A stretch of DNA of 64,000 nucleotides from VAZQ01 sp963817135 (lineage in GTDB: Bacteria > Pseudomonadota > Alphaproteobacteria > Rhizobiales > Xanthobacteraceae), in the NCBI GenBank assembly GCA_963817135.1, contig CAWFNG010000010.1, positions 558,001 to 622,000 of the forward strand. The letters run 5' to 3'. Below are positions 56,957 through 64,000 of the stretch, piece after piece. A program made the translations under genes and the position numbers. Numbering within the stretch: the stretch's first letter is position 1; the number at the start of each line of letters is the position of its first letter. The notes beneath the pieces were generated by a model, which was not told the DNA's origin, did not search any database, and was given only the letters and a program-made list of their open reading frames with translations.

Positions 56957-57313
56957 ATGGAAAAGTCAAATGCCGTGACCGCTTTGGCGGCACTCGCGCA
57001 AGACAATCGGCTCGACGTGTTCCGGCTCCTTGTTGAAGCCGGACCGGACGGGATGCCGGCTGGCGAAATCGCGGATGCGCTCGATCTGGCGCCGAATACC
57101 TTGACGTTTCATTTTGATCGGTTGCGCATGGCAGGCCTCGTATCTGTCCGACGCGAAGGCCGCTCCATGATTTACACAGCGCGTTTCGAGACGATGAATG
57201 CGCTGCTCGGCTACCTCACTGATAACTGTTGTCGGGGAGCCCCGGACAAATGTGCACCGTCACGCAGATGCGATCCCGCAAAGGTAAAAAGGCGCAAAAC
57301 GGAAACGGTGTGA
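56957..57313 (+). CDS. arsR: ArsR/SmtB-family metalloregulator
   Basis: Encodes 118 residues: MEKSNAVTALAALAQDNRLD and VFRLLVEAGPDGMPAGEIAD form the N-terminal helices, and ALDLAPNTLTFHFDRLRMAG is the recognition region of the winged helix (LSFHL.HL in most). LTDNCCRGAPDKCAPSRRCD supplies a C-terminal Cys cluster used by some ArsR proteins to sense arsenite. It heads an operon with an arsI remnant, arsC and aqpS, so it is annotated arsR. It probably represses its own promoter. Confidence 0.9.
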   Translation: MEKSNAVTALAALAQDNRLDVFRLLVEAGPDGMPAGEIADALDLAPNTLTFHFDRLRMAGLVSVRREGRSMIYTARFETMNALLGYLTDNCCRGAPDKCAPSRRCDPAKVKRRKTETV

Positions 57314-57329
57314 TTTAAGGAGCCCGCCC

Positions 57330-57506
57330 ATGAAACGTATGCACGTCCATGTCTCGGTGGAGAGCATCGACCATGCGATTGCATTCTACTCGGCATTATT
57401 TGCCGCGCAGCCGTCAGTGGTAAAAATCCTGACTCAATCAGATTCTACCTGTTGCGCGGCCGGAGGAAATGAACATGGGCAAAGGTACGGAGACGCGGCC
57501 TTATAA
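57330..57506 (+). pseudogene. arsI: ArsI/CadI-like VOC protein, N-terminal remnant
   Basis: The frame begins MKRMHVHVSVESIDHAIAFY and SALFAAQPSVVK, the clear N-terminus of ArsI/CadI C-As lyase-type VOC proteins (MKRLHVHVSV.DLD.SI.FYS.LF...P.V). It then jumps to ILTQSDSTCCAAGGNEHGQR and stops at 57506 with 58 residues; the normal protein is ~150 or more, so an internal deletion removed the middle. The STCC-like segment may be the family C-terminus. The frame overlaps the arsC start. The position between arsR and arsC is the usual arsI place. Confidence 0.7.
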
Positions 57507-57975
57507 CGTCTTGTTTCTCTGTACGGGAAATTCGGCTCGCTCAATCATGGCGGAGGCCATTCTTAGTCGCGAGGGTCGGGGGCACTTTCGAGCGTTCTCG
57601 GCAGGAAGCCACCCCAAAGGCCGGGTTCATGCATATGCCCTCGATCTACTGCGAAAGCTCAATTACGATGTGAGCGGATTCCGATCGAAGAGCTGGAAAG
57701 AATTTTCCGGACCGGACGGCCCGAAACTCGACTTCGTCTTCACCGTTTGTGACGACGCCGCTCAGGAAACCTGTCCAGTATGGTCGGGGCAACCGATGAC
57801 GGCGCATTGGGGCGTGCCCGATCCCGCCGCTGCCACCGGCACTGAAGCGGAAGTGCGGTTCGCCTTCGCTGACACCTATCGGATGCTGAACAACCGCATC
57901 GGCATCTTCGTGAGTTTGCCCCTCGCGATCGCTCGATCAACTGACCCTGCAACGACAACTCGACACCATTGGTAA
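57475..57975 (+). CDS. arsC: Thioredoxin-type arsenate reductase, frameshifted end
   Basis: Encodes 166 residues as sequenced from ATG 57475, which has GGAGG 8 bases upstream. LMW-phosphatase-type P-loop VLFLCTGNSARSIMAEAILS contains the nucleophile Cys and C-x5-R; VCDDAAQETCPVW has the second and third redox Cys, and PDPAAATGTEAE follows. It reduces arsenate to arsenite. Near 57928 one extra base shifts the frame; in the next frame the expected end SLDQLTLQRQLDTIGKAKDT, GRTPASAA runs to a TGA at 58013-58015, overlapping the aqpS ATG (TGATG). The catalytic core is intact; only the C-terminal helix is altered. Confidence 0.9.
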   Translation: MGKGTETRPYNVLFLCTGNSARSIMAEAILSREGRGHFRAFSAGSHPKGRVHAYALDLLRKLNYDVSGFRSKSWKEFSGPDGPKLDFVFTVCDDAAQETCPVWSGQPMTAHWGVPDPAAATGTEAEVRFAFADTYRMLNNRIGIFVSLPLAIARSTDPATTTRHHW

Positions 57976-58014
57976 GGCGAAAGATACAGGCCGCACCCCT
58001 GCTTCGGCCGCGTG

Positions 58015-58743
58015 ATGAATGAGAATCCAATTCCGCTCACACGGCGGCTGCTGGCCGAGGGTCTAGGCACTGCCATCCTGGTTGCGACCGTGGTTGGATC
58101 AGGCATCATGGCGGAGCGACTAGCCGGCGGCAATCAAGCCATCGCGCTTCTCGGCAACACGATTCCCACGGGCGCAATCCTCATCGTGATCATCACCATT
58201 CTCGGGCCAATATCGGGGGCCCATTTCAACCCGGCCGTAACGCTGATCTTCGCGATCCGCGGCACAACGCCATGGAATGAGGTAATCCCCTACGTTCTCG
58301 TCCAATGTCTTTGCGGCATCGCCGGTACGGCGCTAGCGCATTTGATGTTCGACATGACGCCGCTGGTCATCGGCACCACAGCGCGCAGCGGGCCATCGCA
58401 GTGGCTCGCCGAGGCGGTGGCCACTTTCACGCTCATCCTGACGATTCTTGGCGGCTTGCGCTACGCACCCCAATCCATTCCGTGGTTGGTCGGACTCGTC
58501 ATTACCGCCGCCTACTGGTTTACCTCATCCACATCGTTCGCGAATCCGGCGGTAACTCTTGCTCGCGGTTTTACGACAAGTTTTGCAGGCATCGCGATGA
58601 ATCATGTTCCCGCATTTGTCGTGGCGCAAACGATAGGCGCACTGATTGCCGCCATGGTCGCCACCATCCTGTTTGGATCCACGGCCAAAATGGCGCGCGC
58701 CGCTCATGTGTCAACGCAAAGGAGCTTGGCGCCAGGCGAATGA
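58015..58743 (+). CDS. aqpS: Aquaglyceroporin (MIP family), arsenite channel
   Basis: Encodes 242 residues from ATG 58015 (a GTG one codon earlier is possible). Six membrane segments and the two NPA boxes are present: GAHFNPAVTLIFAIRG and SFANPAVTLARGFTTSF. Early LLAEGLGTAILVATVVGSGI is the first helix of MIP channels. Rhizobial ars operons use AqpS as an arsenite exit channel in place of ArsB; the adjacent arsC makes arsenite. The start overlaps the stop of the original arsC frame, suggesting translational coupling. Confidence 0.9.
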   Translation: MNENPIPLTRRLLAEGLGTAILVATVVGSGIMAERLAGGNQAIALLGNTIPTGAILIVIITILGPISGAHFNPAVTLIFAIRGTTPWNEVIPYVLVQCLCGIAGTALAHLMFDMTPLVIGTTARSGPSQWLAEAVATFTLILTILGGLRYAPQSIPWLVGLVITAAYWFTSSTSFANPAVTLARGFTTSFAGIAMNHVPAFVVAQTIGALIAAMVATILFGSTAKMARAAHVSTQRSLAPGE

Positions 58744-58909
58744 TGCGAAAGTGAAAAGACATCCGCGGGGCCAGATTGGACTAAGGTTCTGGCGAGGCTT
58801 TGCCTCAGACCGACAAGAGCGCTGACTTGGGTCATTTCGATCAACACTGCTTTATGTTTCGGGCAGGTCGGCGGGCTTTTCACCCTTGATGCTTGCCCAT
58901 TTTGATCCT

Positions 58910-60136
58910 CTAATCCGCGACCAGCATCGCGAAATCTTTTTGTTCCAGCAAACAGGACACGGCAAGGCCGATCAGAATGGCCCAAAAGGGCGCGCCTATG
59001 GAAAATATCGGCACATTAGCCACCGAAACCAGGAACGACACCGAAGCACCGAAAGTGAATTTCCCGCTGAACGAGACAACGAAAGCTCGCTCCAAGACTT
59101 TCAGCAGAGCGAGACCTGCGAGTGTGGCGACAAATACCTTCGGCAACGCGAACATCAATTGGGTGAAGGCTGGTGAAAACAAGCCGAAGAAGAGAGCCAG
59201 CAACGAAACCATGACGCCCGCTGCATAGTGCTTGTCTTTATCCCCTCCACTTACGAGAATTGCGTTGGCCGGTCCGGTAAAGCAGGTCGAAACCGAACCG
59301 AAAGGAGCCGTGATCAGCGAGGCCAGTCCGCAAACGGCAGTAATGACATTGATCGGAGGCTTGTGACCAACAGCTTCCAGTATTGCGAATCCTTGTGCAT
59401 TTTGCGCAGCGAGTACCGTTATCGTCAGCGGCAGTACCAATTCCACCATTGCCGCCCAGGAAAACTCTGGCACATAAAGATGGAGCGCGATCGAGGTCAG
59501 CGCCACAGGAACTTTGAGGTCAAATGCGTCTGCAAAAGCGATTGCCACCGCGCCGACAATCAGTGCGCCGATCATCGGCGACAGAACGCGCGCGAACTTT
59601 GAAAACGCCGATAGCAGCAGAAACGCGGCTGTCATCGGCGCAGCGATCATAGCGCCATCGCGGATCGCGAAGATCAGATTCAGGCCAAATTGCAAAAACA
59701 CGCCGGCCACCATCGCCATGATGATCGGCATGGGTATCCGGCTCATGCATTTGCCGATCCAACCGCTCAGCCCGAGGACGAGAATCAGCGCGCCAGTCGC
59801 ATAGTAGGTGCCAATGACCTGTACGAAGCTGAAGTGGTCGAGCGCCTGGCCGACCAGGACCGCGCCCGGGATGGTCCAAAGGCAAAGCAGGGGCTGGCGA
59901 TACAACAGGCAAAGAACCAGCGAAATGAGTCCATTGATGAAGAAGGCGCCAAACAGCCAGGACGCAATATCTTCTTCGGTAAGTCTGCCTTGCTGGCCGA
60001 TCGTCAAAACAATCGCAACCGGAGCGGTTATTGCGAAAAGAAATGCGACAATAGCATTGACGAGATAAACACCACGGAACGCTCCGAGCAGGTGAGATGC
60101 ATCTAATCTGGATGGTCGAGGTGGCTCAAGCATCAT
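58910..60136 (-). CDS. benE: BenE-family benzoate/H+ symporter-like transporter
   Basis: Encodes 408 residues with ten or more membrane segments. MMLEPPRPSRLDASHLLGAF, then LWTIPGAVLVGQALDHFSFV and ALILVLGLSGWIGKCMSRIP match BenE, with PLTITVLAAQNAQGFAILEA (QNxxG) and APFGSVSTCFTGPANAILVS as further signatures. BenE imports benzoate with protons, although some family members carry other carboxylates. It lies convergent with aqpS and is not next to benzoate degradation genes here, so the symbol is by homology only. Confidence 0.85.
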   Translation of the reverse strand: MMLEPPRPSRLDASHLLGAFRGVYLVNAIVAFLFAITAPVAIVLTIGQQGRLTEEDIASWLFGAFFINGLISLVLCLLYRQPLLCLWTIPGAVLVGQALDHFSFVQVIGTYYATGALILVLGLSGWIGKCMSRIPMPIIMAMVAGVFLQFGLNLIFAIRDGAMIAAPMTAAFLLLSAFSKFARVLSPMIGALIVGAVAIAFADAFDLKVPVALTSIALHLYVPEFSWAAMVELVLPLTITVLAAQNAQGFAILEAVGHKPPINVITAVCGLASLITAPFGSVSTCFTGPANAILVSGGDKDKHYAAGVMVSLLALFFGLFSPAFTQLMFALPKVFVATLAGLALLKVLERAFVVSFSGKFTFGASVSFLVSVANVPIFSIGAPFWAILIGLAVSCLLEQKDFAMLVAD

Positions 60137-60162
60137 GTGATATCGGGTTTTCTCACGGGGCT

Positions 60163-60222
60163 GAGATTCGAGCCATCAACAAGCTGGGCGCGTGACGCGG
60201 CCGCCCCGCTGCAACTTCGCGC
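60163..60222. repeat. Direct repeat of gre-like 3' end, copy 2
   Basis: The segment gagattcgagccatcaaca...aacttcgcgcg repeats the end of the gre-like gene (EIRAINKLGA and TGA). The homology begins and ends abruptly. With copy 1 it flanks about 4.8 kb that carries the broken MFS gene, ars genes and benE. Confidence 0.8.
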
Positions 60223-60234
60223 GTGTGTTTGCAC

Positions 60235-60657
60235 TTAAAGAACCCGTCTCGCCCCTGCCGGCACGCGCAACAACGCTCTGCGAACTGCATATGACCGGAG
60301 CTTCTCCGCAACAGAGTTGCTCGCAACATCAATTTCATTGCATCCCTCGGCGGTGAATTGCAAAAGAGCAACGCGCCCCGGAGCACGCGTCAAACCCTCA
60401 GCCCGCACGACGATGATCGGCGGGTCATTATCCACCAAGGAGTCCGCTATGGCGCACGCCTCCAGAGCACCCTTTCTAATCAGGCTCTTCGTGAGCTCAT
60501 ACTCCGTCATGCCAGGAATCCGGGCACCATTGTCACTGAATGCAACACATAGGTCGATCGTGAAAACAGCCATGATTATCGGCAAAAGCGAGCCTGCGGC
60601 CAGAATGATAGGTGCCAACGCCCCGGGGCTGCCCAGCAGCGGACCCAATGCGGACAC
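60235..60657 (-). CDS. Hypothetical exported or membrane-anchored protein
   Basis: Encodes 140 residues: the hydrophobic start PGALAPIILAAGSLLPIIMA, then VFTIDLCVAFSDNGARIPGM and TEYELTKSLIRKGALEACAI. An internal ATG (MAVFTIDLCVAFSDNG) is an alternative start. The remainder LVDNDPPIIVVRAEGLTRAP and GRVALLQFTAEGCNEIDVAS has no family that I can name. It is a long open frame with moderate codon bias. Confidence 0.4.
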   Translation of the reverse strand: MSALGPLLGSPGALAPIILAAGSLLPIIMAVFTIDLCVAFSDNGARIPGMTEYELTKSLIRKGALEACAIADSLVDNDPPIIVVRAEGLTRAPGRVALLQFTAEGCNEIDVASNSVAEKLRSYAVRRALLRVPAGARRVL

Positions 60658-60700
60658 TGCAATTTGAAGTCGGCCGCGGCCGTAGCGGCATGGTGGCGCG

Positions 60701-61579
60701 TCAGCGCTTTCTTTTCGTTGAGGTCCGGCGTCCCATCAGGATTTCCACAAGTGCCCTGGTGTTGGGGGAACTCGCACCTCTGCGCCAGATCAGGACGGTC
60801 GGGATGCGGTCCTCTCCGCGTGGAAGCCGGTGAATGCTGAGACGCCGGCTCTCAGGAAAGGTATCGAGGACGCTTCTCGGCAGCAAGGCCGCACCCATGC
60901 CAGCGACTACGCAGCCTAGCATCGCGTGATACGAACCCAGCTCCAATATGCGCTCCGGCATTTCACCGCGTTTCTCGTACCAAGCCTCAAGGCGCTTGCG
61001 ATGCGGGCAGCCATGCTCGAACACGATTATTGTTTTCGGCAGCGGGCTGCCGGCTGCGATTGGTGGGTGATCGGCGGAAGCTACGATCACCGGTTCCTCC
61101 TCGTAAGCGGCGACCTTTTCAAAGGGCGCATCAGGGATAGGCTCGGCGACGAGCGCGGCATCGATCTCGCCGGCAAGAATTGCCCTCGCCAGCTGGGTCG
61201 GATTACCGGTTCGAAGTTCGAGAACGACGTTGGGGTGGCGCCGACTGTATTCGGCGAGCGGGCCCGGTAACCTCACTGCAGCAGTGCTCTCCATCGCACC
61301 CAGGCGGAATACCCCACGCGGCCGCGAATCCTGCACCGCGACTCGCGCTTCCTCGGCAAGCGCCAGCAGCCGGTCGGCGTAATCGAGCAGGACCTTGCCC
61401 GCTGGCGCAAGGTGCAGGCGTTTGCCCTCGCGGATGAAAAGCCGAACGTTCAGCTCGTCCTCGAGCTGGCGGACGCGCGTCGTGACGTTGGATTGAACAC
61501 GATGCAGCCGCTCGGCGGCGCGGGTCACCCCACCGTGACGCACCACGGCCGCGAAGATCCTCAGATCGGACAGATCCAT
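60701..61579 (-). CDS. LysR-type transcriptional regulator
   Basis: Encodes 292 residues. MDLSDLRIFAAVVRHGGVTR and AAERLHRVQSNVTTRVRQLE are the LysR winged helix (recognition helix QSNVTTRVRQLEDELN), and RLFIREGKRLHLAPAGKVLL is the linker. The effector domain has RLGAMESTAAVRLPGPLAEY and GIDAALVAEP-like strands (GEIDAALVAEPIPDAPFEKV). It is transcribed divergently from the DUF1330 gene with an 89-bp gap and a 15-bp palindrome, the classic arrangement for a LysR regulating its neighbour. Confidence 0.93.
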   Translation of the reverse strand: MDLSDLRIFAAVVRHGGVTRAAERLHRVQSNVTTRVRQLEDELNVRLFIREGKRLHLAPAGKVLLDYADRLLALAEEARVAVQDSRPRGVFRLGAMESTAAVRLPGPLAEYSRRHPNVVLELRTGNPTQLARAILAGEIDAALVAEPIPDAPFEKVAAYEEEPVIVASADHPPIAAGSPLPKTIIVFEHGCPHRKRLEAWYEKRGEMPERILELGSYHAMLGCVVAGMGAALLPRSVLDTFPESRRLSIHRLPRGEDRIPTVLIWRRGASSPNTRALVEILMGRRTSTKRKR

Positions 61580-61581
61580 AT

Positions 61582-61596
61582 ATCTCTCCCAGAGAT
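61582..61596. promoter_or_regulatory. LysR-box-like palindrome
   Basis: The sequence ATCTCT-CCC-AGAGAT is a perfect 6-bp inverted repeat with a 3-base centre and contains T-N11-A. It lies immediately upstream of the LysR start and 73 bases from the divergent DUF1330 start, a good position for autoregulation and activation. Confidence 0.55.
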
Positions 61597-61668
61597 CGTA
61601 AATATCTTAATTATTCATTTTTCCGTGGGACTGGCAACGATTAGAAGCCGCTTGAAAGGAGAGCTATC

Positions 61669-61971
61669 ATGCCAAATGGCTACTGGATCGTTCGTGTCTC
61701 GGTGAGGAACGCCGCGCGCTATCCCGAATACCTGGCAGCTGCACGATCTGCCTTTGACAAGTATGGCGCCAGGTTTCTTGTCCGCGGTGGTCGCTTCGAT
61801 GCGATGGAGGGCAGCTCCCGTGAGCGCAATGTCGTCGTTGAGTTTAGGGATTACGCAACCGCTGTTGCCTGCTATCGCAGCCCCGAGTATCAGAGCGCGA
61901 AGGCTATTCGCAATGCCAACGCAGACGCAGACCTCGTCATTGTCGAGGGGGATGGAGCCGGCGACGGCTAG
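61669..61971 (+). CDS. DUF1330-family protein
   Basis: Encodes 100 residues: MPNGYWIVRVSVRNAARYPE and YLAAARSAFDKYGARFLVRG, then GRFDAMEGSSRERNVVVEFR and AVACYRSPEYQSAKAIRNAN match DUF1330, a dimeric ferredoxin-like fold. AAGGAG lies 8 bases before the ATG. It is probably the LysR target. The TAG stop is formed by the CTAG target of the palindrome element that begins at 61968, so the element abuts but does not shorten the gene. Confidence 0.9.
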   Translation: MPNGYWIVRVSVRNAARYPEYLAAARSAFDKYGARFLVRGGRFDAMEGSSRERNVVVEFRDYATAVACYRSPEYQSAKAIRNANADADLVIVEGDGAGDG

Positions 61972-62136
61972 TCGGTCCGATTCCGAAGTTCGCCACCACT
62001 CGCGGCACGTTCAGATGCGAACTTCGGAATTTAAGGACCACTAGCAACTCTATGAATTCTAGTGCGGTTTTGAATTTGAAGTTCCTGAACGAGCTTGCGG
62101 CCAGTTATGATAGGAACTTCAAATTCACCGCACTAG
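61968..62136. mobile_element. CTAG twin-hairpin element, B-C type (reverse)
   Basis: C hairpin 61968-62044 and B hairpin 62059-62136 joined by caactctatgaatt. Its 5' foot reads ctagtcggtcc with one extra base against ctagtggtcc elsewhere. The flanks ggcgacggCTAG and CTAGccggcatt again fit a CTAG insertion. It lies right after the DUF1330 stop codon. Confidence 0.85.
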
Positions 62137-62265
62137 CCGGCATTCGACGATGATTCGTGGGTTGGCCGAGGCCCAAATAAACAGATTGCTCCATCGCAAT
62201 TGGAACAGGTAATTGGGTCGGACGTATTGGAAAACTTGTCTCGGCAGACTGGCCTGAGGTGGAGC

Positions 62266-63270
62266 ATGAGGCGGCGGGAATTCTTCAGTATGCTCGGCGG
62301 CGCGGCGGCAGCGTGGCCGCTCGCGGCGCGGGCGCAGCAGTCGGCAACGCAGCGCCGGATCGCGGTTTTCCATCCGGCCATCCCGACTACCCTCCTTACC
62401 GAAACGGGTGGGGGAAGCGCATGGCGCGCGTTTTTTGCCGAGCTACGCCGCCTGGGATACGTTGAAGGAGAAAATCTGATCATCGAACGTTATTCCGCCG
62501 AGGGGCATCACGAGCGTTATGCGGATTTGGCCCGGGAGATCGTGACCCGCAACCCGGATGTGATCGTCACCGGAACTAACCCCGTCGTGATCGCCTTCAT
62601 GGCGGCAACCAGCACCATACCGGTTGTTGCGTTCATGCTGGATCCGCTGCATGCGGGCCTGGTCACCAGCCTCGGCCGACCCGGCGGCAACCTCACCGGC
62701 ATCACCCTCGATGCCGGCATCGAGATTTGGGGGAAGCGCCTGCAGATGCTGAAAGAAGCCATCCCTTCGACAGCCAAGGCCGCATTTCTGGGTATGCGCG
62801 AAGGGTGGGAAGGTTCTTCAGGGCAAGTCTTGCGGGACGTCGGCGGCCGATTGGGAATTTCGCTGGTTTTCATGCTCCCGCAGACGGGGACTCCTTCGGA
62901 GATTGAGCGCGTCTTCGCTGCGATGGAGGAGCAACGGCCGGACGCATTGTTTGTCAGCGGGGAAGGGGACCTTTACGCTCACCGCCAGCTGATCGCCGAG
63001 CTCGCCAAGAAACACCGCTTGCCGGCGATGTGTCCATACCGCGATTACGTCGAGGCCGGCGCGCTGATGGCTTATGCCGTCGATCTTGCGGAGCTGCTCA
63101 GGCGCATGGCCGATGACGTGCACCAAATCCTCAAAGGGGCCAAACCGGGCGACATCCCGATTTATCAGCCCACCAAGTTTGAGCTCCTGATCAACCTGAA
63201 GACGGCAAAAGCGCTCGGCCTCACCCTACCGCCAGCGCTGCTCGCCCAGGCCGCCCAGGTGATCGAATGA
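62266..63270 (+). CDS. Orphan ABC substrate-binding protein (ABC_sub_bind family)
   Basis: Encodes 334 residues from ATG 62266. The leader MRRREFFSMLGGAAAAWPLA and ARAQQ is the classic Rhizobiales export signal with a twin-Arg motif. RRIAVFHPAIPTTLLTETGG, VVAFMLDPLHAGLVTSLGRP and NLKTAKALGLTLPPALLAQA mark the family. No permease or ATPase is adjacent. It starts 129 bases after the palindrome element. Confidence 0.92.
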   Translation: MRRREFFSMLGGAAAAWPLAARAQQSATQRRIAVFHPAIPTTLLTETGGGSAWRAFFAELRRLGYVEGENLIIERYSAEGHHERYADLAREIVTRNPDVIVTGTNPVVIAFMAATSTIPVVAFMLDPLHAGLVTSLGRPGGNLTGITLDAGIEIWGKRLQMLKEAIPSTAKAAFLGMREGWEGSSGQVLRDVGGRLGISLVFMLPQTGTPSEIERVFAAMEEQRPDALFVSGEGDLYAHRQLIAELAKKHRLPAMCPYRDYVEAGALMAYAVDLAELLRRMADDVHQILKGAKPGDIPIYQPTKFELLINLKTAKALGLTLPPALLAQAAQVIE

Positions 63271-63398
63271 GTCCGCAAACAGCCCTGCGCCGATGCGAGC
63301 TAAATCGTCTATGCTTGACTCACGACGGACCGCGACGCCCCTGAAAAACGGCCGTTGCAGTGTGCGCCCGCTGGAAGAAGGCCTGCGCGCCTGTATCG

Positions 63399-64000
63399 CT
63401 AATCAAATCGCAGCTGGATGGCCTCCAGCCCGATACCGTCGAGCGCGGTGTGCCAGGTCTCCCCGGTCTTCACCGGCATGGCACGTGTGAGCGTCCCTGT
63501 CGTTACAATCTCGCCCGCCGCGAGCGGCGGATTGATGGGATCGCGCGCCAGCAAGCCGACAAGATGGCGGAGGGCCGAAACAGGTCCGTCGAGAACGTTC
63601 GCGGAGTGGCCATGGTCTACAACGCGGCCGGCGCAAAGAAGATCAATCGCAAAGTTGGAAAGCGCCTTCTGCCATTCCGCGACGCACAATCCTATCGTAT
63701 GGTGCGGACCGATCAGCAGTGCACCATGTACGCCGTTCGCCGCGACGGTGTCGGCGGCGGAGAACTGCCATAGCGGAAAAATCGACTGAACAATTTCGAA
63801 TCCATGCGCGACCCAGTCAACGCAGGATAGAAGCGCGGTCTCGTCCATGTCCGGAGCTGGCGCTCTGGCAAGACCGAAGACAATTTCAGGCTCGATGCGC
63901 GGCTCGACAAAGCCAGCCAGCGGCAACGATGTCGTATTGCTCAGGTCATGCACGGTGGAATCGTAGACGTAGCCCCAGATGGGCGCGTAGACGTTGTATT
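63399..64000 (-). CDS. 2-keto-4-pentenoate hydratase/FAH-like family, 5' end outside window
   Basis: The frame is open to the window end; the visible ~200 residues include YNVYAPIWGYVYDSTVHDLS, then LAGFVEPRIEPEIVFGLARA and DETALLSCVDWVAHGFEIVQ with the metal-binding Glu residues (EPEI). GEIVTTGTLTRAMPVKTGET and WHTALDGIGLEAIQLRFD are the typical C-terminal motif (G..V.TGT.T.A.P...G..W). These enzymes hydrate 2-hydroxypentadienoate in meta-cleavage pathways or decarboxylate 4-oxalocrotonate. It is on the minus strand after the binding-protein gene. Confidence 0.88.
   Translation of the reverse strand, partial: YNVYAPIWGYVYDSTVHDLSNTTSLPLAGFVEPRIEPEIVFGLARAPAPDMDETALLSCVDWVAHGFEIVQSIFPLWQFSAADTVAANGVHGALLIGPHHTIGLCVAEWQKALSNFAIDLLCAGRVVDHGHSANVLDGPVSALRHLVGLLARDPINPPLAAGEIVTTGTLTRAMPVKTGETWHTALDGIGLEAIQLRFD

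Overview
The window looks like chromosomal DNA from a high-GC Rhizobiales alphaproteobacterium, most probably close to Bradyrhizobium or another Nitrobacteraceae. The basis is family content: orphan Bug/TctC binding proteins, several orphan ABC binding proteins with RRREF..LLGGAAAAWPLAARAQQ-type leaders, multi-GAF kinases with QQQTATADVLKVIS linkers, and REP-type palindromes. There are no rRNA or tRNA genes, CRISPR arrays, transposases or integrases that I can see.

Layout. 0-3.1 kb: sugar-nucleotide/polysaccharide genes (AGE epimerase end, GT4 glycosyltransferase, ManC). 3.2-15.9 kb: a mixed stretch with small conserved proteins, an MFS/lipoprotein pair, two Bug binding proteins, a patatin, an S26 peptidase-like protein with an unusual active site, a CoxE-like VWA protein and a GAF histidine kinase. 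16.1-28.9 kb: a catabolic block made of two divergent halves. The minus half has an ABC uptake trio, an FAH-family hydrolase, an OYE-type flavin/Fe-S oxidoreductase and two VOC proteins. The plus half has a gentisate-type cupin dioxygenase, RidA, a second ABC trio and an alpha/beta hydrolase. Together they suggest uptake and ring cleavage of an aromatic or heteroaromatic compound. 29-38 kb: a repeat coiled-coil gene, F420-type oxidoreductase, GST, a Cys-rich repeat protein and a very large GAF hybrid kinase. 38-49 kb: small secreted proteins, decayed genes, GST, cyclase, Bug and TPR proteins. 49-54.3 kb: Nudix, CYTH-CHAD, ParA-like ATPase and a secreted phosphodiesterase. 54.8-60.2 kb: an arsenic module (arsR, arsI remnant, arsC, aqpS) with a broken MFS gene and BenE, bracketed by a ~60-bp direct repeat of the 3' end of a gre-like gene. 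60.2-64 kb: LysR/DUF1330 divergent pair, an ABC binding protein and a hydratase running off the end.

The most interesting content is a family of short mobile palindromes. Four different ~76-bp hairpins (A, B, C, D), all bounded by CTAG, occur as two twin-hairpin elements: A-spacer-D and B-spacer-C, each about 163 bp. One A-D copy interrupts an MFS gene, and removing exactly 163 bp with one CTAG restores the reading frame. At 42.87-43.20 kb a B-C copy sits inside the internal CTAG of an A-D copy, and the empty site is preserved at 55.75 kb. Three more B-C copies lie at 48.9, 54.4 and 62.0 kb. This is sequence-level evidence for a CTAG-targeting non-autonomous element.

A second pattern is that five genes (coiled-coil, hybrid kinase, CYTH-CHAD, MFS, arsC) are each broken by what looks like a single extra base. 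This is either real decay or a systematic sequence error, and it affects how those genes should be read.
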